Source: Desulfobacteraceae bacterium (GTDB lineage Bacteria; Desulfobacterota; DSM-4660; Desulfatiglandales; Desulfatiglandaceae). From it: 64,000 nucleotides of DNA. The number at the start of each line of letters is the position of its first letter. Within the stretch, counting starts at the first letter, position 1. This document shows positions 1 to 8,115 of the stretch, in pieces. The stretch is from NCBI GenBank assembly GCA_030613055.1, contig JAUWMR010000010.1, positions 1-64,000 of the forward strand, read 5' to 3'. Under the pieces are notes generated by a model, which saw only the letters and a program-made list of their open reading frames with translations, was not told the DNA's origin and made no database searches. The position numbers were made by a program, and so were the translations under genes.

Positions 1-854
1 GCAAATTTATATTGTTGACGTTGCGGCAGACCAATGATGTTGAAAAGGATGTCAGCCCCCGCTTTTTGGTTAGAAACTGGCCCCCTGCCTTCATAGAATG
101 GAGCTCCAGGGCTGTGCGGGACGCATTTTTCGCATCACCGAAATTTCCACGCCTCTTAAATGCAGAAGCCATAAAGGACACCATCGTCCGTGGTGTTAGC
201 GAAGGCCACTTAGCCTATGTCGGAAAATCGCCGGATGGCGGTTATTCCCCGTTCCTGTATAAAAAACCAATAGATATTCTTGATGTGGAAATATCGGAGG
301 CCATGTTCATCATCACCTCCGAAGAGGCGGAAAAGCATGTAAAGCCGCCTGAATTAGCCAAAATTATGGTTGCGCCATCACAGACTCAATTAAAGCCGGG
401 AGCAAAGCAGACCTTTCCTGTTAGGGGCCTCGACCAGTTTGGTCGTGATATAGAGACGGGAATAGTTGAATGGTCGGCAACGGGTGGAGAAATCGCGCAG
501 GATGGTGTTTTTAAAGCCGCTGAAGACGAAGGGAATTTTGTCGTTAGCGCAAAGGCTGGTAAAGTTTCGGGGGCTGGAGATGTCCAGATTGGCAAAGAAC
601 CTAAACCTCCTCCGCCTCCCACACCTCCTCCGTCGGATAAATTACAGAGGTTGATCTGGTCCGGTGAAGTCACTCCACAGAAATGGATGAATTTTTACAC
701 AAAGGTCCTGACAAAATTCGTAAAGGCCGGTAGTCTCAAACTTAATGTAAGCATTGAAGCAGCGCCTAAAGATGGTGTTACCGACCATCAAATTGAGGAA
801 ACCAAGGCCGCACTTCGGGAACTTGGCTTAAATAACAATGTCCATAAAGAATAA
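1..854 (+). CDS. DUF499-type ATPase, C-terminal part (5' end outside window)
   Basis: The reading frame is open to the left edge, so this is the tail of a longer protein. The visible part has a conserved segment RNWPPAFIEWSSRAVRDAFF followed by FIITSEEAEKHV. After it come an Ig-like beta domain (about residues 115-195 of the visible part), a proline-rich linker (PPPPPTPPP), and a closing domain with PQKWMNFYTKVLTKF. This order matches my recollection of the C-terminus of DUF499 proteins, large P-loop ATPases usually found with a DUF1156 DNA methylase and a helicase in phage-defence islands. The ATPase core and the expected partners lie outside the window, so the defence role is an inference from the family. 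No partner gene follows downstream, so this would be the right edge of such an island. Confidence 0.65.
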   Translation, partial: KFILLTLRQTNDVEKDVSPRFLVRNWPPAFIEWSSRAVRDAFFASPKFPRLLNAEAIKDTIVRGVSEGHLAYVGKSPDGGYSPFLYKKPIDILDVEISEAMFIITSEEAEKHVKPPELAKIMVAPSQTQLKPGAKQTFPVRGLDQFGRDIETGIVEWSATGGEIAQDGVFKAAEDEGNFVVSAKAGKVSGAGDVQIGKEPKPPPPPTPPPSDKLQRLIWSGEVTPQKWMNFYTKVLTKFVKAGSLKLNVSIEAAPKDGVTDHQIEETKAALRELGLNNNVHKE

Positions 855-860
855 ATTAGT

Positions 861-1163
861 ACCTGAATCTTGCACGCTTTTGATCAAATTTCGTGCAAGA
901 ACTTTTTTGCACGTGTTATTTTATAAATATTAACACCGCGTTAGGCAATGCGTAAAAATACCCCCCTCTGAAAGCGCCGATTCTACTGGCTTCCCGGAGG
1001 GCCGTCATAGGACTTATTTAAAAAGGTTTTCCCAATGACATGTATATACTTTTGTACCCAGATTGTTAAAACCCGGATTTATTTGCATCTGAGAATAATC
1101 AGCAACAGTAAGTCTCAAAAAATCATACTGCATTTTTAGCTCTGTTCCGTGCAAGATTCAGGT
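861..1163. repeat. Short inverted-repeat element (MITE-like), 16-bp perfect termini
   Basis: The sequence acctgaatcttgcacg at 861-876 is the exact reverse complement of 1148-1163, so the arms bound a segment of about 303 bp with no transposase gene. The trinucleotide AGT flanks both ends (858-860 and 1164-1166), which could be a target duplication but is too short to be certain. The right arm lies inside the small minus-strand frame at 1123-1275. The element follows directly after the DUF499 stop codon. Confidence 0.6.
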
Positions 1164-1275
1164 AGTACATTGCTCCTTTGTGACCTTTGTCATCAACGGC
1201 AAGACCTATACCGACGATCTCATAATCCATCCTGACAGCAAAATCCTGAAATCGTGGTAGCGTAAAAGGAGCCAT
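1123..1275 (-). pseudogene. Small open frame, probable gene remnant
   Basis: A 50-residue minus-strand frame beginning MAPFTLPRFQDFAVRMDY and continuing with EIVGIGLAVDDKGHKGAMYY has protein-like composition but no recognisable family. It runs into the right end of the inverted-repeat element and stops there, which suggests a gene truncated by the element. There is no good Shine-Dalgarno sequence. The rest of 855-1470 outside the element shows nothing I can assign. Confidence 0.25.
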
Positions 1276-1470
1276 CAGCGCACCATGGATGATTTACGGG
1301 AATTGATTGATGCTGCAACGGAGGTCATTGTGGCGGAGACACGGGTTGCGATATATGATATGGATCACAACCCTACCCAAAACTGTGATAAGAGAGTGAT
1401 CTCTAAATTCTTTGTGCCACTAAGTCGCGTTACACTAATTTGTTGTATTTGCTACTGGAGACAGAAAAAC

Positions 1471-3297
1471 TCAAATATACTGCCGGGCGTATTTGCGCAC
1501 GTGATGCCCGTCCAAGACATGAAATTGCCGGATTTTTTTTAGTGTGACCGGAGAAAAGGTGCCGATTGGCAGGTAAATGATCTTTTTTCCCAGGTGGGCC
1601 GCTATGCTCCGGCATCGTCCTGAAGGCGGGGTAGCCGCTACATAGACCACGTGCTTCTCTATGCTGTAATCAAGGGCCGCCATAAGAAGGCGCTCCGGCT
1701 TGTTCCTGGCCATATCAAAGAATGGATCTCTCCATATATCGTAGACGCGCAGGGGAGGATAGGTGAGCATGAAACCGCCATACTGGCACCTGGAGATTGC
1801 TGGTCCGTCCATGACCGCCCCTGCCGGAGTGCTGTAAAAGGCCATGTCTGATTCCTGATCGTGCTCCCCAAGCCATGTGACACACCACGGAAAATCATCC
1901 TTTCCTTCTTCGTCAGGAAAATCGGGATCAAAAATCACCACTACCGAACCCACTTTGCCTGTAAGCGGCTTTTCCTCTTTCACGTAGACCTTTCCGCTTG
2001 TCCAGTCCCTGATGGTCTCCCTGATGTCCAGGCCTTCCATCATGGAACAGGTAAAGGGTACGATCCTGGTGTTCTCTTCGGATTTAATCTCAATGGCCTT
2101 TTTCTGGAGATATTGGCCATATCCTTCAATGACCACGTCCTCGGGGGGATAAGAACATATGGAGAATCCCTTGAATGACTCACGCCACTGGCCAGGATAT
2201 TTTTCCCTCTTCTTTTTCCTGACAGGGACCGGTATCAGGCGCCTCCGCATGGTCTTTAGTTGCCTGTGAAACCTGATCCGCCGATGATCCAAAAAAAGGT
2301 CCTCCCCCTTTAATCGCAGTATGGGAAGACCCGGTTCCTCTGTCTGCCAGGGATATTCACTTCCTTTTTCCCAGACCTCATATGAAAAGTTGTCGTCGGC
2401 CGCTCCCCGGGCAGCAACTATAAGTTGATAGAAATTGGGGACAAGCTGGCCCGATAACAGGGCATAGTTTCTGGCGAATTTGTTCAGGATTTTAGTCTGG
2501 CTGCGCGACAGTTCCTCTTTGTTGTTCTTCCAGTGGCTTTTTTTAGCAATTTCTATTAATCCGCTGTTGATCTTAAGACGGTCTAATTCATCAGGATTGC
2601 CCTTGGATCTGGCATGTTCATACGCCGCGGCGAGACAGGGCATCTCGGTCATGATCTCCCTGCTTGAATCCCTGTGCAGATGGGCGAGCCCGACGCCTTC
2701 ACGTTTTCTCCGCCCGATAACCTGGGTCTGCGGTTGATTAAGCAGTTCCAGGATTCCCGGCAGATGAGACAATCCTCCAACAAAAAGAATCCGCTCGCCC
2801 TTCTTGCTTAAACGTCTAAGATGAAAGGCCATGGTTTTTTCGCGGAGAACATCTTCAGGGAAGGCGTAATATTCGTGAACTTTAAGGTATGCCTGGCAGA
2901 AGATGAAGTGCCCGATTTTTCTGACTACATAGGGGTCTGGCATCGGGGAGAAGTCAAGGGGGTAATCTTCCGTATCGCGGTCAATGAAGTTAACAGGGGT
3001 GCCTGCAGCAAGGGCAAGCCGGATGGCCTCAATCTGACCATCGGTCGGCTCTATCAGAAGATAAGTAAATTCGCCCTCTATTTCCTCGTAGTAGACTACC
3101 GACAAATACGGGAGGCGTTTAACACCTTTCAGTATTTTGGACTCCAGCGTATCCGGGTACTCCACTGCCACGTGATCCGGCCTGAATTCATCAAACTGCC
3201 TTCTTACTTCTATGGCAAACTCCATCCTGTTATGGAGGATAGGGACAAAGCGGATATTTCCCCACTGGATATTATTCTTCGAACTCGATTTCATCAT
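1471..3297 (-). CDS. TraB/PrgY (ChaN/DUF5682-like) protein, partner of MoxR ATPase
   Basis: The 608-residue protein opens with a segment like the TraB/PrgY fold: VPILHNRMEFAIEVRRQFDE, then FRPDHVAVEYPDTL (residues about 18-51). A second family-like motif, ILFVGGLSHLPGILELL, lies near residue 170. The remaining 400 residues, basic in the middle (a RRRLIPVPVRKKKREK stretch near residue 350), are not recognisable to me. The start overlaps the end of the MoxR gene by 26 bp, so the two are surely co-translated. Known relatives of this pairing are the MoxR-DUF5682-vWA systems such as YehL-YehM-YehP; here no von Willebrand A gene follows. Function is unknown; a conflict or chaperone role is inference only. 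Confidence 0.5.
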   Translation of the reverse strand: MMKSSSKNNIQWGNIRFVPILHNRMEFAIEVRRQFDEFRPDHVAVEYPDTLESKILKGVKRLPYLSVVYYEEIEGEFTYLLIEPTDGQIEAIRLALAAGTPVNFIDRDTEDYPLDFSPMPDPYVVRKIGHFIFCQAYLKVHEYYAFPEDVLREKTMAFHLRRLSKKGERILFVGGLSHLPGILELLNQPQTQVIGRRKREGVGLAHLHRDSSREIMTEMPCLAAAYEHARSKGNPDELDRLKINSGLIEIAKKSHWKNNKEELSRSQTKILNKFARNYALLSGQLVPNFYQLIVAARGAADDNFSYEVWEKGSEYPWQTEEPGLPILRLKGEDLFLDHRRIRFHRQLKTMRRRLIPVPVRKKKREKYPGQWRESFKGFSICSYPPEDVVIEGYGQYLQKKAIEIKSEENTRIVPFTCSMMEGLDIRETIRDWTSGKVYVKEEKPLTGKVGSVVVIFDPDFPDEEGKDDFPWCVTWLGEHDQESDMAFYSTPAGAVMDGPAISRCQYGGFMLTYPPLRVYDIWRDPFFDMARNKPERLLMAALDYSIEKHVVYVAATPPSGRCRSIAAHLGKKIIYLPIGTFSPVTLKKIRQFHVLDGHHVRKYARQYI

Positions 3298-4153
3298 TTA
3301 CAATTTCAACAAAGTACTCGGAGGCAGTAGTATCCAGAATCATAAACGCGGCTTCTTTTAGATACTCTGCTGTCCTCCTTTTTTTATCCGCGTGGGTCAA
3401 ACGTTCACTACTTTCCACCAACCGTTTCAGGGCATAGCGGGCAATATTTATGCCATCCCTGACCGAGTAGCGCTCGTCGGCTTCATGGGCCGTCTGCAGG
3501 AATTCAACCACATACTCAAGAATTTCATCGTCAGCAAATGGAAGGTTGCTTTTCAGAATCAAGAGCTCCTCATCTCTTTCAGGGAAATCAATATAGATCT
3601 GTGGCTGAAGTCTGGAATGGATATATTCAGGGAGTTCAAATGTGCTTGCGTCGTCATTCATGGTAGTGCACAGGCGAAAGTTAGGATGTGCCTTGACCTT
3701 AATGCCCGCTACAATAGATTCCACATACCGCCTGCTGTCCATGAGAGGCGCAAGCGAGGCCCAGCTCTTTTCGCTCATCCTGTTTCCTTCATCGATGATA
3801 GCAACACCGCCCTTGATCATTGCGGAAACAACAGCGCTGGCCATGTATTTGATTTTGCCTTGATCTGAAATAACAGGGGTTATGATCAGGTCTTCAGGCC
3901 GTGTATCCATGGTGGCCTGAAAAAGATAAACGGGTAGATGAAGGTTCCTTCCCGCATGATAGGCCAGGGTTGTTTTTCCGACACCTGGCTTACCAACAAG
4001 CCTTGGATAAAGAGGAAGATCTTCATCCCCAATTACCAGCCAGGCGGCTAAGACCTGGGTGACCAGTTCCTCCTGACCTACCCAGGTCATGGGTACGTCG
4101 TCAGGCTCACTTATGTGAATTTCCACGCCATCTATTACAATTTTTTCCATCAT
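3272..4153 (-). CDS. MoxR-family AAA+ ATPase
   Basis: The protein of about 293 residues has a Walker A motif GKPGVGKTT near residue 54, a Walker B GGVAIIDEGNR near 115, and a sensor-1-like TTMND near 163. This is the layout of MoxR-type AAA+ ATPases, which remodel or activate partner proteins, usually with von Willebrand A proteins. I chose ATG 4153 because AAGGA lies eight bases upstream; a TTG two codons earlier is less likely. Its 3' end overlaps the TraB-like gene, pointing to one operon and probably one complex. The substrate cannot be told from the sequence. Confidence 0.85.
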   Translation of the reverse strand: MMEKIVIDGVEIHISEPDDVPMTWVGQEELVTQVLAAWLVIGDEDLPLYPRLVGKPGVGKTTLAYHAGRNLHLPVYLFQATMDTRPEDLIITPVISDQGKIKYMASAVVSAMIKGGVAIIDEGNRMSEKSWASLAPLMDSRRYVESIVAGIKVKAHPNFRLCTTMNDDASTFELPEYIHSRLQPQIYIDFPERDEELLILKSNLPFADDEILEYVVEFLQTAHEADERYSVRDGINIARYALKRLVESSERLTHADKKRRTAEYLKEAAFMILDTTASEYFVEIVNDEIEFEE

Positions 4154-4387
4154 TGCCAAAATCCTTATTAATACAATTATTAAAAGAATTATGTTATCAA
4201 TTCCAGTAACTTCATAAGTAAATGAAATTCCAAGATTTATCGTTTCTTACAGGACACGCAACTTAATCTCTTTATTATAATCAAACTACAGACATAAATC
4301 AAAACTTAAAGCTGTTTTTATCAGCAAATAAATTTTTGACAGTAAGGAATTTTCAAAGGACGCATTTTGTGATATCCTGTTAAAGTC
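4154..4387. other. AT-rich intergenic stretch
   Basis: This stretch lies upstream of the MoxR module and is clearly AT-rich. It probably holds the promoter of the minus-strand pair, but I cannot point to one convincing -35/-10 pair. No open frame of note is present. Confidence 0.4.
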
Positions 4388-4643
4388 GTAACTGCTCAGG
4401 TAGATAGACTGAAGGTATTTAGGCTGAAGTAAGAAGGTATCAGGACTGAGGTGAAAGGACTGAGGATTGAGAAAAAAGCTTAGCCCCCGCCTGTCGGAGT
4501 GAAGCGTAGATCCCGCTATCGGGGCAGGGCGGCGGGCAGGCTTAGTCCTCAGTCCTCAGCACTTAGTCTTTATCTGTGATTCAGCCCTTTACTAATCCCG
4601 CGTTCCGCGGGACCTACAGCCTAAAAAACCTGACTAATTACAT
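4388..4643. repeat. Interspersed repeat family A, copy 1
   Basis: The copy shares the core gaaggtatcaggactgaggt and the following cccccgcctgtcggagtga segment with copies near 18442 and 53366. Its ends form imperfect inverted repeats: gtaactgctcaggt at the left and acctgactaattac at the right, with tttaggctg facing cagcctaaa just inside. An inner hairpin, cccgctatcggggcagggcggcggg, is present. It looks like a non-autonomous mobile or REP-like element. Confidence 0.8.
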
Positions 4644-4727
4644 TAAGTCAACCTTAATTAGGGTGTTATCGGGTATTTGTTCAGAATGATTTATACTCAT
4701 AATTTTAGCACTGATGGAGGTAAAAAA

Positions 4728-5117
4728 ATGCCTGCAAGTATTAGCATAAAGACCGGTACCAGGATCGATATGGTAGATATCACATCCCAGGTGCAAAAAG
4801 AGGTCTTAAACACAGGGATAAACGATGGGATTTGTGTTGTCTATGTTCCACACACAACTGCCGGAATAACAGTAAATGAAGGGGCCGATCCTGCCGTTTG
4901 CCAGGATATTATAAGAAAACTCAATGAACTGGTTCCCCCGGATGATGGTTATCGCCACATGGAAGGCAATGCAGACAGCCACATCAAGGCATCAATTATG
5001 GGCAGCTCTGTAACCGTACTGGTTGAAAATGGCCACCTTGTCTTAGGCACGTGGCAAAAGATCTTTTTCTGCGAGTTCGACGGCCCGAGAACCAGGAAGG
5101 TGTATGTTAAGGCATAA
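4728..5117 (+). CDS. yjbQ: YjbQ/UPF0047 family protein
   Basis: The 129-residue protein carries the family hallmarks: PHTTAGITVNEGADP (about residues 44-58), YRHMEGNADSHIKAS in the middle, and GTWQKIFFCEFDGPR near the C-terminus. Members form small trimers with a histidine-rich site and have been called secondary thiamine-phosphate synthases because E. coli YjbQ can replace ThiE; the true role is unsettled. The start at 4728 is set by GGAGG seven bases upstream; an in-frame upstream extension lacks such a site. It is a monocistronic gene between two repeat clusters. Confidence 0.93.
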   Translation: MPASISIKTGTRIDMVDITSQVQKEVLNTGINDGICVVYVPHTTAGITVNEGADPAVCQDIIRKLNELVPPDDGYRHMEGNADSHIKASIMGSSVTVLVENGHLVLGTWQKIFFCEFDGPRTRKVYVKA

Positions 5118-5208
5118 AGAACAGGGAAAAGGCATATTCTAATTCTGGCTATGGGACCACCTCTTATTGTGTGTTTAACCGCAAATTGACGATTTTCGAT
5201 TGAAGATT

Positions 5209-5343
5209 GACAGTCTCGTAAAAAGTCCAATTTACCGTCACTCCCGCGAAGGCGGGAGTCCAAAACTGCTTGAAATGACTGGATTCCCGCCTCCGCGGGA
5301 ATGACAAAAAAAGACAGATAAAGACTTTTTAAGAGTTCATCAA
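5209..5343. repeat. Interspersed repeat family B, copy 1
   Basis: The termini tctcgtaaaaagtc and gactttttaagagttcatca are inverted copies of each other with few mismatches. The inside contains two hairpins, actcccgcgaaggcgggagt and ttcccgcctccgcgggaa. Nearly identical copies occur at 19949 and 24214, and related ones at 28563 and 47663. Confidence 0.85.
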
Positions 5344-5351
5344 GATTGATG

Positions 5352-5459
5352 TGCTCGTAAAAAGTCAGTTAAAGAAATTTCTCTGTCTGTAACCTATTGA
5401 TTTTGTTAAATGCGATTTTAAAATTTTGCGCTTTTTGCGCCTTTTTGCGGCTTCATCAA
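5352..5459. repeat. Interspersed repeat family C, copy 1
   Basis: This 108-bp element is almost identical to 62031-62139. It runs from tcgtaaaaagtcagttaaag through ttgcgctttttgcgcctttt to ttgcggcttcatca. Its end sequences resemble those of family B, so B and C may use the same mobilising enzyme. It sits only a few bases after family B copy 1, making a tandem landing site. Confidence 0.85.
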
Positions 5460-5514
5460 GATTGATGATTTATGGAGGCGCCTTATTATTCAATAGACAA
5501 TAATCAATAGTCGA

Positions 5515-6372
5515 TTAGACGAGTCTTACGGATTTCGGGTTCAGACCTGCCTCCTTCAGCCAATACTGAATGGCCTGATAGAGGAGCATATAGTATTTTT
5601 CCGTGCCGCCCAGGCCCCGTCTGCCAAAATAATAGTTTATCTCGAGAAAAAGGGGCTCCGGGTCTTTGGCTGACATATCAAACACAAAATCAATTGCTGC
5701 GAGATTGATCCCTGTCTTTCGGGCCAATGCCCGTGCTCGTGTGTTCCCCTTTTCCTGAAGTTCGGGCTGCCATTGATGGTCAATGATTGCCCCCAGGCTG
5801 ATAGTCGTAATGAACTGGCCAGGTCTGTTGGGGCGTTTCCAGTAGGTTAAAATATTTTCTCCAATAATCACGACCCTTAGCACATTCCCGTCTGATGCGA
5901 TACATGCCTGCGTGACAAAACCGGGCATCCCTGACATTTCTCGATATTCCAGTTGCTCCAGTGCCTTAGCCAGGGAAGGGCTGTCATTAATAAGGTACAC
6001 GCCTTCTGCCTCGTGGCTTTTGTTGTCCTTGATCATGAACGGCAGGTCATGGGGAAAATCACCAGGGACCGGATATTTTGACTTGAATTCCTTTACAGCC
6101 TTCCAGCACAGGGTTTCAGGATGTGAGCAACTAAAATCCCTGAACAAGCGTGCCTGTCCTGTTTTTCCAGGATATTTAAAGCGCATTTCGTAATTCGGAA
6201 ATATCAGTGCGCCATAACTTGAACAGACGTCATAGAGTCCTGCGTGGCGTCCCTGGGGCAGGATGATGGCCTTTGCCGTCTCGATCAGTTCAAAACCATC
6301 TGGACCCAGGTCCTGATCCCCAAGTATGATTTGAACGTCTGCAGCAAAACATGGATGAAATGAAAGGATCAT
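5515..6372 (-). CDS. RimK-like ATP-grasp protein of unknown substrate
   Basis: The 285-residue protein has the C-terminal ATP-grasp pattern: LAAIDFVFDM, then PLFLEINYYFGRRGLGG, with the Glu and Asn that bind magnesium-ATP in this fold. A central segment, DLPFMIKDNKSHEAEGVYL, fits the lysine/glycine-loop part. ATP-grasp enzymes join a carboxylate to an amine or thiol. There is no neighbouring biosynthetic gene on the same strand to suggest the substrate. The length is close to that of other short ATP-grasp ligases. No strong ribosome-binding site is seen before the ATG. Confidence 0.7.
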   Translation of the reverse strand: MILSFHPCFAADVQIILGDQDLGPDGFELIETAKAIILPQGRHAGLYDVCSSYGALIFPNYEMRFKYPGKTGQARLFRDFSCSHPETLCWKAVKEFKSKYPVPGDFPHDLPFMIKDNKSHEAEGVYLINDSPSLAKALEQLEYREMSGMPGFVTQACIASDGNVLRVVIIGENILTYWKRPNRPGQFITTISLGAIIDHQWQPELQEKGNTRARALARKTGINLAAIDFVFDMSAKDPEPLFLEINYYFGRRGLGGTEKYYMLLYQAIQYWLKEAGLNPKSVRLV

Positions 6373-6443
6373 GGTTTGACTTTAGTCTTTTTGGTGACTA
6401 TAGTTTCTGAAAATATTTTACTCCATAAAAGGGGAGCAAAACA

Positions 6444-6689
6444 ATGCCAATCTTTGAATTTAGATGTCTTGAGTGCGGTGACATATTTGAAAAACTGTTT
6501 ATGAATTCAAATGATGAAGTGGACATGGCATGTCCCCAGTGCAAATCCCAGTCAATTGAACGGATGGTAAGCAGGACCAACTATGCCGTGGGTGTGGGCC
6601 CGGGCGGAAATCAGCCGAAAATGACGACCCAACACTGCGGCCCTTCGAATCAATGTACGACCCTTGAGCTGCCAGGGCATACCAAATGA
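6444..6689 (+). CDS. FmdB-type zinc-ribbon protein
   Basis: The 81-residue protein begins MPIFEFRCLECGDIFEKLF and has two Cys-x2-Cys pairs (C9/C12 and, about 20 residues on, CPQC). This is the layout of FmdB-family putative regulatory proteins, which bind zinc. A Gly-rich C-terminal tail holds two more cysteines. It overlaps the next gene by four bases (ATGA), so it starts a small plus-strand operon leading towards the dsr region. The function of the family is not settled. Confidence 0.85.
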   Translation: MPIFEFRCLECGDIFEKLFMNSNDEVDMACPQCKSQSIERMVSRTNYAVGVGPGGNQPKMTTQHCGPSNQCTTLELPGHTK

Positions 6690-6943
6690 CTGGCAAAAAA
6701 ACCCATACAGACCTTCAACATGAACTTGATGATGATGATAAGGCGTTCATCACCGAGATTTTCTTTGACGAGATAGTGAAAAAACTCAAAAGGATGGATG
6801 CGCGAATCGGAACGCTTAATTGTGATTTTGCAGGAGATCAGTATAAAAACTGGAATATCTACTTCAAATCAAAAGGTCCGGGTTTTGAAATTGTCGATTT
6901 TGAATATGATGAAGATTCATTTGGTTTCAACCTTGATCCCTGA
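6686..6943 (+). CDS. Small acidic protein of unknown function
   Basis: The 85-residue protein is rich in Asp/Glu and aromatic residues, with the stretch FITEIFFDEIVKKLKRMDAR and the C-terminal YDEDSFGFNLDP. I do not recognise a family. The start codon overlaps the stop of the zinc-ribbon gene, and the HEAT-repeat gene follows after 15 bases, so it is clearly part of the operon and very likely real. Confidence 0.7.
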   Translation: MTGKKTHTDLQHELDDDDKAFITEIFFDEIVKKLKRMDARIGTLNCDFAGDQYKNWNIYFKSKGPGFEIVDFEYDEDSFGFNLDP

Positions 6944-6958
6944 ATATTTTTATCAGAT

Positions 6959-8068
6959 ATGATACCAAACAAATTATTAGGTAGAGAAATTTTTAAGAGG
7001 CCTACCTGTCCATTTTGCGGATTGCCCATTGAAAGGCCAAAGGAGCTAACCACTCGAATGCCGGGAGAAATGCCTGTGGGGGCCTGTTCCTGCGGCGCGG
7101 TCTATGCATGCGATGAAACCGGTCATAATCTGGGCTCTGCCATGATCGAGGCATTAATGTTCGGGTGTGATCTTGACCCTGACCTGGCCTGGGGGCTTTT
7201 GCCTGAAGAGGATTATCGGGACGAAATCGTTGAGCATTATGATTATGTGAATCACCTTATTGTTCCCGGAGGTGCCCTTGAGAGCAGGCGAATATCCGGA
7301 GCCCTTTTTTTTATCAAGCTGCATGAAGATGTTCTGGAGGTTACCGCAGAAGGCGTTAAACAAAGGCTGGAAAAGGCAGATCACGTTTCCCCAAAACCAC
7401 AGGTCAAGCCTAACAGGGAAAAGCCTCTCACCAAGAAAGAGGTTGAGCTATTGGTGAGAGAGTTCAGGTTTGATCAGATTGTAAGCGTTGCAGGGGGGGA
7501 TAAGAGACTGATCAGCAAACTCCAGCGCCTACTCTATTCCGGAGATGATCTCTTCCGCAAAAGGGCCGCGGAAACACTGGGCCGGGTATCGGCGGTCATT
7601 AGTGAGAGTGATCCCGGGGCCATTTCCAAACTCCTTCAACGCCTATTCACTGCCATTCAGGATACGGCAGCTTTTACCTGGGGAGCATTTGAGGCCATCG
7701 GGGAGATCATCAGATTCAGGCCTGATTTGTTTGCCGGATACATCCCCCAGCTTTACAATTATCTCTCTGATGGGACGCTACGCGCACAGGTAGTTGAGGT
7801 GATCGGAAGAATTGCCCGGTCAAGACCCGATCTGTTTCGCAAATCTACCTTTCATTTTATCCCTTTCCTTTCTGACCCGGATCCCCTGGTCCGCGGGTAC
7901 ACGGCATGGGTTTTGGGAAATATTGGCGCCTATGAGTGGAAGGAGGACCTGGAAAGACTCGTGGAGGACTCCCATGAAATGAATATATATGAGAACGGGA
8001 TGCTTGAGGAAAAGACTGTAGGGCAACTGGCATCAGAGGCCATTGAGAAGATAAATGAACTAAAATGA
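6959..8068 (+). CDS. HEAT-repeat protein with N-terminal zinc-finger-like domain
   Basis: The 369-residue protein starts with a cysteine cluster, CPFCGLPIERP then GACSCGAVYACDE (residues about 17-58), suited to one metal ion. After a linker it has helical repeats of the PBS-lyase HEAT type from about residue 180 to the end. Examples are FRKRAAETLGRVSAVI and DPLVRGYTAWVLGNIGAYE. HEAT repeats are protein-docking scaffolds. The gene lies in the plus-strand operon that runs up to the dsr cluster, so a role in assembling a redox complex is possible but unproven. Confidence 0.75.
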   Translation: MIPNKLLGREIFKRPTCPFCGLPIERPKELTTRMPGEMPVGACSCGAVYACDETGHNLGSAMIEALMFGCDLDPDLAWGLLPEEDYRDEIVEHYDYVNHLIVPGGALESRRISGALFFIKLHEDVLEVTAEGVKQRLEKADHVSPKPQVKPNREKPLTKKEVELLVREFRFDQIVSVAGGDKRLISKLQRLLYSGDDLFRKRAAETLGRVSAVISESDPGAISKLLQRLFTAIQDTAAFTWGAFEAIGEIIRFRPDLFAGYIPQLYNYLSDGTLRAQVVEVIGRIARSRPDLFRKSTFHFIPFLSDPDPLVRGYTAWVLGNIGAYEWKEDLERLVEDSHEMNIYENGMLEEKTVGQLASEAIEKINELK

Positions 8069-8115
8069 AATAAGGTGCCTAAAGTTGTTAAAATGCACCC
8101 CTGTAAACTGGAATT

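Noticed and set aside
386-673. Minus-strand 95-codon frame inside the DUF499 end
   Set aside because: It is a shadow of the plus-strand proline-rich and Ig-like coding region.
1285-1542. Plus-strand frame of 85 codons (MDDLRELIDAATEVIVAETR...)
   Set aside because: The first 35 residues look protein-like but the rest does not, it overlaps the end of the TraB-like gene on the other strand and has no ribosome site. It may be a remnant, not a gene.
3392-3868. Plus-strand 158-codon frame over the MoxR gene
   Set aside because: The opposite strand encodes clear Walker A and B motifs; this frame is a shadow.
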